Shown here piece after piece: positions 58,618-64,000 of a DNA stretch of 64,000 nt. The position numbers were made by a program, and so were the translations under genes. The notes beneath the pieces were generated by a model. It was not told the DNA's origin and made no database searches. It saw only the letters and a program-made list of their open reading frames with translations. The stretch's first letter is position 1. The number at the start of each line of letters is the position of its first letter. Origin of the DNA: Isoetes taiwanensis (Eukaryota; Streptophyta; Lycopodiopsida; Isoetales; Isoetaceae); assembly GCA_021234155.1 (NCBI GenBank), contig JAJEKV010000112.1:1823287-1887286 (forward strand), read 5' to 3'.

Positions 58618-61340
58618 CCTTAAAATTTTCCCTGCTCCTTATCTATATCCATTGCCACACAGTTGCGGCCCTTCTTCAGTGTGTAGGCGATGGTAGTACC
58701 AAATCTGGAGAAAGCATCAAGTATCCAGTTTCCTTGATGTGAAAACATGTCAATAAGATGGTTGATTAGCTTCTGGGGCTTCTGATAGTGATTGATGATT
58801 CTACCCTGCGCACTTGGGTCCTGTAGCTTCTGCAACACTGCTGGAAACTCTAAGACATTGGAAAAGTCAGAGCATCTAGAAGTGTTGAAGTGCTCCATTG
58901 TCCTCTTGCTGTCGAAGCTCCAGTAGGCAACTCACAGATATTCTACCTTGCTTAACAACCTGGGACCTCCAGCATGGTAATTTGTATTTCTTTTGTACCT
59001 TTGAAAGTTAGCAATCTAGCAACTGAGAAAGAAGTTTACTATTCCAGAATAGCCACAGAAAGAAGGTATATTCCAGAATAATTTCTCATTAAACTAAATT
59101 CTCATAGCCTGCTTGAGCAGGGAATCCGAAATGTTTTTTAAAGCTGGCTTTGACCATTCCTGCTTGCATACTGGAGTGAAACACCACCAACCGCCAGTGT
59201 TTAGCCGTTGTTATTTGTTTTAGACCATCTATAAAACCATTGAACTCGGAGTTCCTGAAAGGTAGGTCGTCATAACGGATGTCCTTGATTTTGAACCCAT
59301 AAGGTATGTCCGCAATAACTAGGGTAAACTTCTGGGGCTTGATAGTTCCCACCAACTTAGTACAGTCGCCTTGAACGATTGAAAAAAGATTGTCTTGATC
59401 GAACAAGGTAAACTTCTCATAGTCGGAAGGTTCAACCGCTAACTCCTCCCGTCAGCCAAGGTCCGTTCCTCACGAGCAAGCTTCAGAAGGTGCATGAAAC
59501 CTTCAGGAAGGTCTTTGTTTTTCTTCTTGTTCTGCAAATGCAATTGAAGTTAATTAGTGGACAATTAGCTGAAGAAAAAACGAATGTCGACAAAGTAGAA
59601 AATTATATACCCAGCCTTCAAAATTAGGAGCATATTGTATGATACGTTCATCTCAAGTGGCCACCGGGTAGAGCTCCTTACACCTTTCCCACGATTGCAC
59701 ATTCAATTGTTCCATCAAGCATGTCTGGCATGCAATGACGTTCTTTTGACTGATTAACAAAAAACAGATAAACACATTACGTATTTCGGAATACACTAGA
59801 GTTAGAAGATTCAAAAAAATCAAGCAGAAGGCATTAACGTATTCCGGAATACACTAAGCTTACTTGTGCAATTCCTTGGACCTCTTCCACGGTGAACTCC
59901 TTATCCACCACCTTCTGGAGTAGTCTTTCAAATATGGCAGTGTCGGTAAAGCCCTACAGCTCTCTCCAAACAGTAATTGTCATTTCTTTTTTTGTCACTT
60001 CTGTGCCTTTTTTCTTTTCCGATGCTTTCCCTTTGCTTTTTAGTTCTCCGCACTCAAATGCAGTAAAATTTTCATTTTGCAAGTCCCAAATCTGCACCAA
60101 AACAACTTAAAGTCAGTTTACTGTATTCCGGAATACACAATACTAAGTTTCAGTCTCGTCCTTGGGTGGCAGCTTCATGCATGTGACTGGAAGATAAATG
60201 ACACCTTGCACGTATTTGTGCTTGTTTGTTTCTTCCATCCTCTCTGCAGTTTTGTCAAATTTTTTTTCTTTTATTGCAACCCTTGGGGCCTTGCCTTTTC
60301 CCTTTGCCTTTTTGCTAGATTCCTGAGGTGCTTCCTCTACTGCAAGCTGCACCATTTTTCTTTTCTTTGGCTCCTTAGCTGCCACGGCCTGTCTTTGCTT
60401 TTTTGGTGGTGGTGGTGCTTCAGGTTCCGATTCCTCGAACTCAGCATTATCGTCTTTACCACCAGATTCACTACTGCTTTCTCCACGCCCTTCTTTATCT
60501 TCCAAAGCACTATAGTCTAGTGCTTCACTTCTGCTACTTGAAACTGTGCTAAGAATAGTTGACAATGTCTGCTTATTCAAGTAGTGAGCGCAGTACTTGT
60601 AAAGGCGTTGAGGTTGCACTTTGACTAACTTGAAGTAAGCTTCATCGACGACGATGAAGCCTTGTGATGTCCGGAAGGACAGTCTCGCCTGTTGCTTGAA
60701 CTGCCCAGCAGCAGGTTCCACGTGCTGTATTGAGCCCATACACTCGAACTCAGAGTCATCATATCTTTTCTGTCCCGGGCTTCTACAAACACACATGAAA
60801 GTAATGTTGTTGTACTTTCCTGCGAAACCTCGTGTGACGAACCACTGCGTTTGGTAGTTCTCGTAAATTTGTGGCGCAGCAGTCTCATGTCCTTGTTCTC
60901 GATGGTTCTCTTCAGCTTAGGGACACTCTGTTCTTGTCTGCAAAATCACAGTGGCTAACTGCATTAGAACTAGCAAAAAGAAACAGAAAATTGTATTTTG
61001 GAATAAAAGTGACAAACATCTAGTACTAAAACACACAAAGTGTAGTCTGTTTGAGCTAAAAGAAAGGCTAAATTTGCACTAAATTTACGGTTTTTGTTGC
61101 GAAAAGAAAGCTATTGGAAGGCCAAAGTGTATTCCAGAATACACTTTGGCCTTGCTACTAACAAAAGGCCAAAGTCCGGAATACACTTTAGCTTCTACCT
61201 AAACAACACTCTTGCAAAAAGCCGTACATTTTTCTTTTTTCCCCTTACCTCTCCATGCTTGGCGCTATGCAAAGCGGAATAAGTTCTTGCAGAAGAAGTT
61301 CGAAGGCGCTGGATGTGAGCAGCTTAGCGCAACTGAGCTC
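58618..61340 (-). pseudogene. Gene B: decayed multi-exon DNA methyltransferase-like gene
   Basis: Exons read on the minus strand: ~61340-61249 (ELLLQELIPLCIAPSMER, donor GTAAGG); ~60937-60143 (YENYQTQWFVTRGFAGKYNN, an acidic/Pro stretch APPPPKKQRQ, then KKAKGKGKAPR); 60091-59864; 59749-59611 (IACQTCLMEQLNVQSWERCK); 59531-59089; and ~58960-58618. The fifth carries LFSIVQGDCTKLV, then LVIADIPYGFK (motif IV) and HWRLVVFHSSMQ. The last carries NWILDAFSRFGTTIAYTL (motif I, SAM binding) and MDIDKEQ. The order IV then I marks the beta class that methylates N6-adenine or N4-cytosine in DNA. Breaks: stops near 59953 and 59657, a shift near 59430, and a stop before the last exon. It is a relic. Confidence 0.65.
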
Positions 61341-61486
61341 TAAAAAATTTCCTTTTAAAGGTCACTCGTGGACACTTCCTTAATTCTATGTAAATCGGAA
61401 TACGTGTGATTTAAACTTTGTGCTAACGTGTATTCCGAAATAGCAGTCTTCTCCTTGGGTTGACACTTCGTATTCTCGAATAGCAA
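59041..61486. repeat. Dispersed palindrome GTGTATTCCGGAATACAC in gene B introns
   Basis: Copies or near-copies lie at 59041, 59069, 59781-59796, 59839-59854, 60123-60138, 60989, 61118-61153, 61174, 61394, 61428 and 61471. Where exon edges are clear they fall in introns or just outside the gene. The 61118-61153 copy is a perfect 17+2+17 hairpin. Confidence 0.75.
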
Positions 61487-61533
61487 ACTTGCAGAAGTTG
61501 TGTCCGTCTCTCTACTATTTCCAGTTGTTGAAG

Positions 61534-61800
61534 ATGGTTAACCGCATCCAGAACAGACTTCCACCACCTTTTGTTGCGCCTAGTTCCTCTACTCCAGAGG
61601 AAACGCTTGATGAACATGTGTTTTTGCCTAGTGCCCAGGCTTCATCATCTTCTGCCTCAACAACATCCTTGTTACTCCTAGACGATTCTCCAAGTCTAAC
61701 GCACAACAGACTGCCACCACCTTTCCAACCGTCACTGGGCCCTTTAAGAAGTAGATTACCTCCTCCCTTCATTCCATCTCCACCTGTACACCTTTTGTAG
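61534..61800 (+). other. Proline-rich ORF with repeated LPPPF motif
   Basis: An ATG-initiated frame of 88 codons repeats NRLPPPFVAPS, NRLPPPFQPS and SRLPPPFIPS, separated by Ser-rich linkers. After its stop the same motif continues (KLPPPFVASPEA, KLPPPFVTSPAT, to about 61915). The spacing suggests a true short-motif repeat protein, now cut. Function is unknown. Confidence 0.35.
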
Positions 61801-61969
61801 CATCACCAGAAGCTGCCACCACCTTTTGTAGCATCACCAGAAGCTGCCGATGCTGCACCATAATAGGCGTTTCGAAGGAAACTGCCCCCACCATTTGTAA
61901 CTTCTCCTGCTACAGTAAGAAGTATAAGGTCTGCAACACGCCCACAAGAATGTGAAGTTTTCCATCACT

Positions 61970-62148
61970 TTTCTCAATAGCTGATTTTGTCTGAGAAGAT
62001 CAAAAACTTGCTGAAGGTGTTTCTTATGCTCCTCTATGGATTGGCTATAGGTGCCAAAACTCTCCCCATCAATCGGCAAAAAGTTGCTGGTGCATTAGTG
62101 AGTCCAAATGGCATCACTCTGAATTTATAATGTCCAAAAGTCGTTTCT
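61970..62148 (-). pseudogene. Gypsy reverse transcriptase piece, inverted, lacking the YxDD box
   Basis: The minus strand reads [19 protein letters not shown], then jumps to [20 protein letters not shown]. In intact gypsy RT about 25 residues, including the catalytic Y(V/F)DD, lie between these two blocks; here they are deleted. The piece stands head to head with the plus-strand pol fragment starting at about 62130. Confidence 0.8.
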
Positions 62149-63457
62149 TTATGCAAGAAGTTGGATATCTTGGACACATTGTATCCAAAGATGGAATCAG
62201 AATGGATCCAGATAAGGTGAAGGCTATTCTTAATTGGCCTCGCCCTAACAATGTCAAAGAATTGCGCTCCTTTGTGCAATTATGCAGTTATTATCGCCAA
62301 TTTGTGAAGGATTTTGCGAAAATAACTCTTTCATTGAACAGATTTCTAAAAAAGGATGTACCATTTCAGTGGAATGATGATGCAGAAAAAGCATTCCAGG
62401 ATCTTAAGCACAAGATGGCAACTGAGCCTGTATTAGCTCTTCGTGATTGGAATGAACCATTTATAGTGTGCTCAGATGCAAGCGGTAGTGCTTATGCAAG
62501 GTGGACACCCATTGGCTTACATTAGTCGTATGCTAAAGCCTTCTGAGCAGGGCTACAATACTTATGAGAAAGAGTTGATTGCTTTAGTACATGCATTAAA
62601 GAAATGGAGACATTATCTGATGGAGACTAAATTCATAGCTCGATTTGATCAGCAAAGTCTAAAGCATATAGAAACTCAAGATATCATAAATGCACGTCAG
62701 TTGAAACTCATTGATACCATTTGAGGGTATGCAGCTAGAGTATAAACCAGGCAAGGAGAATAAGGCTGCTGATGCCTTAAGCCGGGTGTTTACACATGCA
62801 ATGTCTATTGCCAGAATCACTGACTTAGATCCAATGAAATTGGATTATAGAAACGATTCTTCTTTTGCAGTGCCATTCAATCTGTTAGAAAAAGAGGGTC
62901 GAGATCCTCTTGAGGAATACAAGTTGCACAATGGTTCCCTTTTGTACCGAAATTGCTTATGTGTTACACAGGCATATAGATAGAAAATGATGCAAGAATG
63001 TCATGAACCTCTTTATTCAGGACATCGAGGAGTTCAAGCTACACTTGCTACTGTAAAAAGGAGATTCTATTGGCCTAAACTGGTAAGGGATATCAGAAGA
63101 TATGTAGACGCTTGTACAATTTGTCAACAAGTTAAAGCTTCAACTAGTAAACCGGCTGGATTGTTACAACCCTTACTAATACCAGAAGCGCCATGGAAGC
63201 ACATTACTATGGATTTCATCCAGGGTTTCCCAAATTCTTCTCATAAGGACAATCAGATATGGACAGTTGTGGACAAGCTGTCTAAACAAGCTCATTTTAT
63301 TCCTAATAAGTCCATCATGACAGCTCCTCATGCGAGCAAACTCATTTTTAAGGAGATATTTAGGATACATGGATTGCCGGATGCAATTATCACAAATAGG
63401 GATCCAATATTCTGCAGTAAATTTTGGTCAGGACTTATGAAGAACTTGGGTAGCTAA
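62130..63457 (+). pseudogene. Ty3/gypsy pol fragment: RT end, RNase H, integrase
   Basis: Plus-strand order: RT thumb ([39 protein letters not shown]), RNase H (VCSDASGS...QGGHPLAYISRMLK, YNTYEKELIALVHALKKWRH), the link YKPGKENKAADALSR, integrase zinc finger (HEPLYSGHRGV...CTICQQVK) and the first two integrase acidic residues (HITMDFIQGFP, ITNRDPIF). A small deletion near 62500, a shift near 62725 and a stop at 62981 break it. It ends at about 63450, before the third integrase acidic residue. Confidence 0.9.
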
Positions 63458-64000
63458 TACACCTAGTCAAAATAATCCCACAACTTCTGCACCCACAACA
63501 TCCTATGGCCCATCACCTACATTTAATATTGTTCCTCCGAATTTTCCGGGTACTGTGTCACGTGGTTTGTTTTCCTCCAGAAACACACCACTAAGAGAAG
63601 AGAAGGTCACTCCTAGAGTGGAACTCTCATCAGAGGATGAAGACCCTGACAAGGAACAACGAGATTACATGTTCTCTAACCAATCTTCAAAGAAATTCAA
63701 AGCAGATTTCAGTGTTCTTCTGTAAGAAGAAGAAATCTGATGGACAAGCAGAAGATGAGAAGAATTCTAAGAACTCCATGCTGTTCATTGGGTTGCATTA
63801 GCGAATTCAACATGGCTAAACTTCGTGCAATTAGAGACAATTATAGTTCTATGAGAATATCAGATCAGAATGCCTACTTGGCTATTCATGTAAGACCAGA
63901 CAGGCACACCTTCTTGCACTATATGACCGTCAAGAAGTGTGTCAAAAATGCTTCATGGTCGTCCACTGTCTGGGTTCCTTTAGAATGTCTCGAATACATA
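63458..64000 (+). other. Ser/Pro-rich coding-like sequence to window end, unrecognised
   Basis: After the pol break, frames read NTPSQNNPTTSAPTTSYGPS, then an acidic stretch (VELSSEDEDPDKEQRDYMFS). From 63809 a frame starting MAKLRAIRDNYSSMRISDQN, then AYLAIHVRPDRHTFLHYMT, runs off the window. No family is recognised. It may be the start of another gene or retroelement. Confidence 0.3.

Overview
The window is nuclear DNA of a land plant with a large, transposon-filled genome. Plant-type genes and gene pieces support this: a complete KAB1-like K+-channel beta subunit, and fragments of a TIN1-like ER protein, a PPR protein, a B3 factor, an RNA-dependent RNA polymerase, a kinesin-12 and a TPR/DnaJ protein, all with GT-AG introns. 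A seed-free vascular plant such as a fern would fit the two phage-like DNA-methyltransferase genes, but the species cannot be fixed from this sequence.

Layout. 0-1 kb: minus-strand LTR, primer-binding site and gag start. 1.6-4.1 kb: two 5'-truncated LINEs with target-site duplications. 4.2-6.0 kb: about 1.8 kb of almost pure purine. 6.0-6.16 and 18.47-18.98 kb: two Helitron-type ends on opposite strands. 7.8-8.6 kb: MULE-like MITE. 9.4-11.6 kb: decayed fragments (APE2-like, PPR). 11.6-20 kb: mostly non-coding with small tandem repeats. 20.9-22.3 kb: TIN1-like pseudogene. 24.0-25.9 kb: KAB1, four exons, the only gene that looks fully intact. 29.35-37.0 kb: Ty3/gypsy element with gag and protease, split by a 3.7-kb CACTA transposon (33027-36701) that carries SNF2 and B3 fragments. 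37.5-40.9 kb: methyltransferase-like gene A with a ParB-like domain. 40.9-42.0 kb: array of nested palindromic repeats. 42.1-47.7 kb: near-complete Ty1/copia element. 47.9-50 kb: island of foreign-looking sequence. 50.9-53.7 kb: fragments of unrelated genes on the minus strand. 54.5-55.3 and 56.46-56.80 kb: small TIR elements. 58.6-61.3 kb: methyltransferase-like gene B, a decayed paralogue of A. 61.5-64 kb: proline-rich ORF and an internally inverted gypsy pol fragment.

Most interesting are genes A and B. Both combine basic/acidic low-complexity linkers with a beta-class (motif IV before motif I) DNA N6-adenine/N4-cytosine methyltransferase fold. A also has a ParB-like segment, an architecture familiar from phages and mobile elements. 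Both carry frameshifts or stops, A has lost its catalytic motif, and both have perfect-dyad palindromes in their introns. Apart from KAB1, the coding content looks like dead or dying copies and transposon cargo, so the window records how mobile elements copy, cut and shuffle host exons. All calls come from reading translations by eye; no database search was run.
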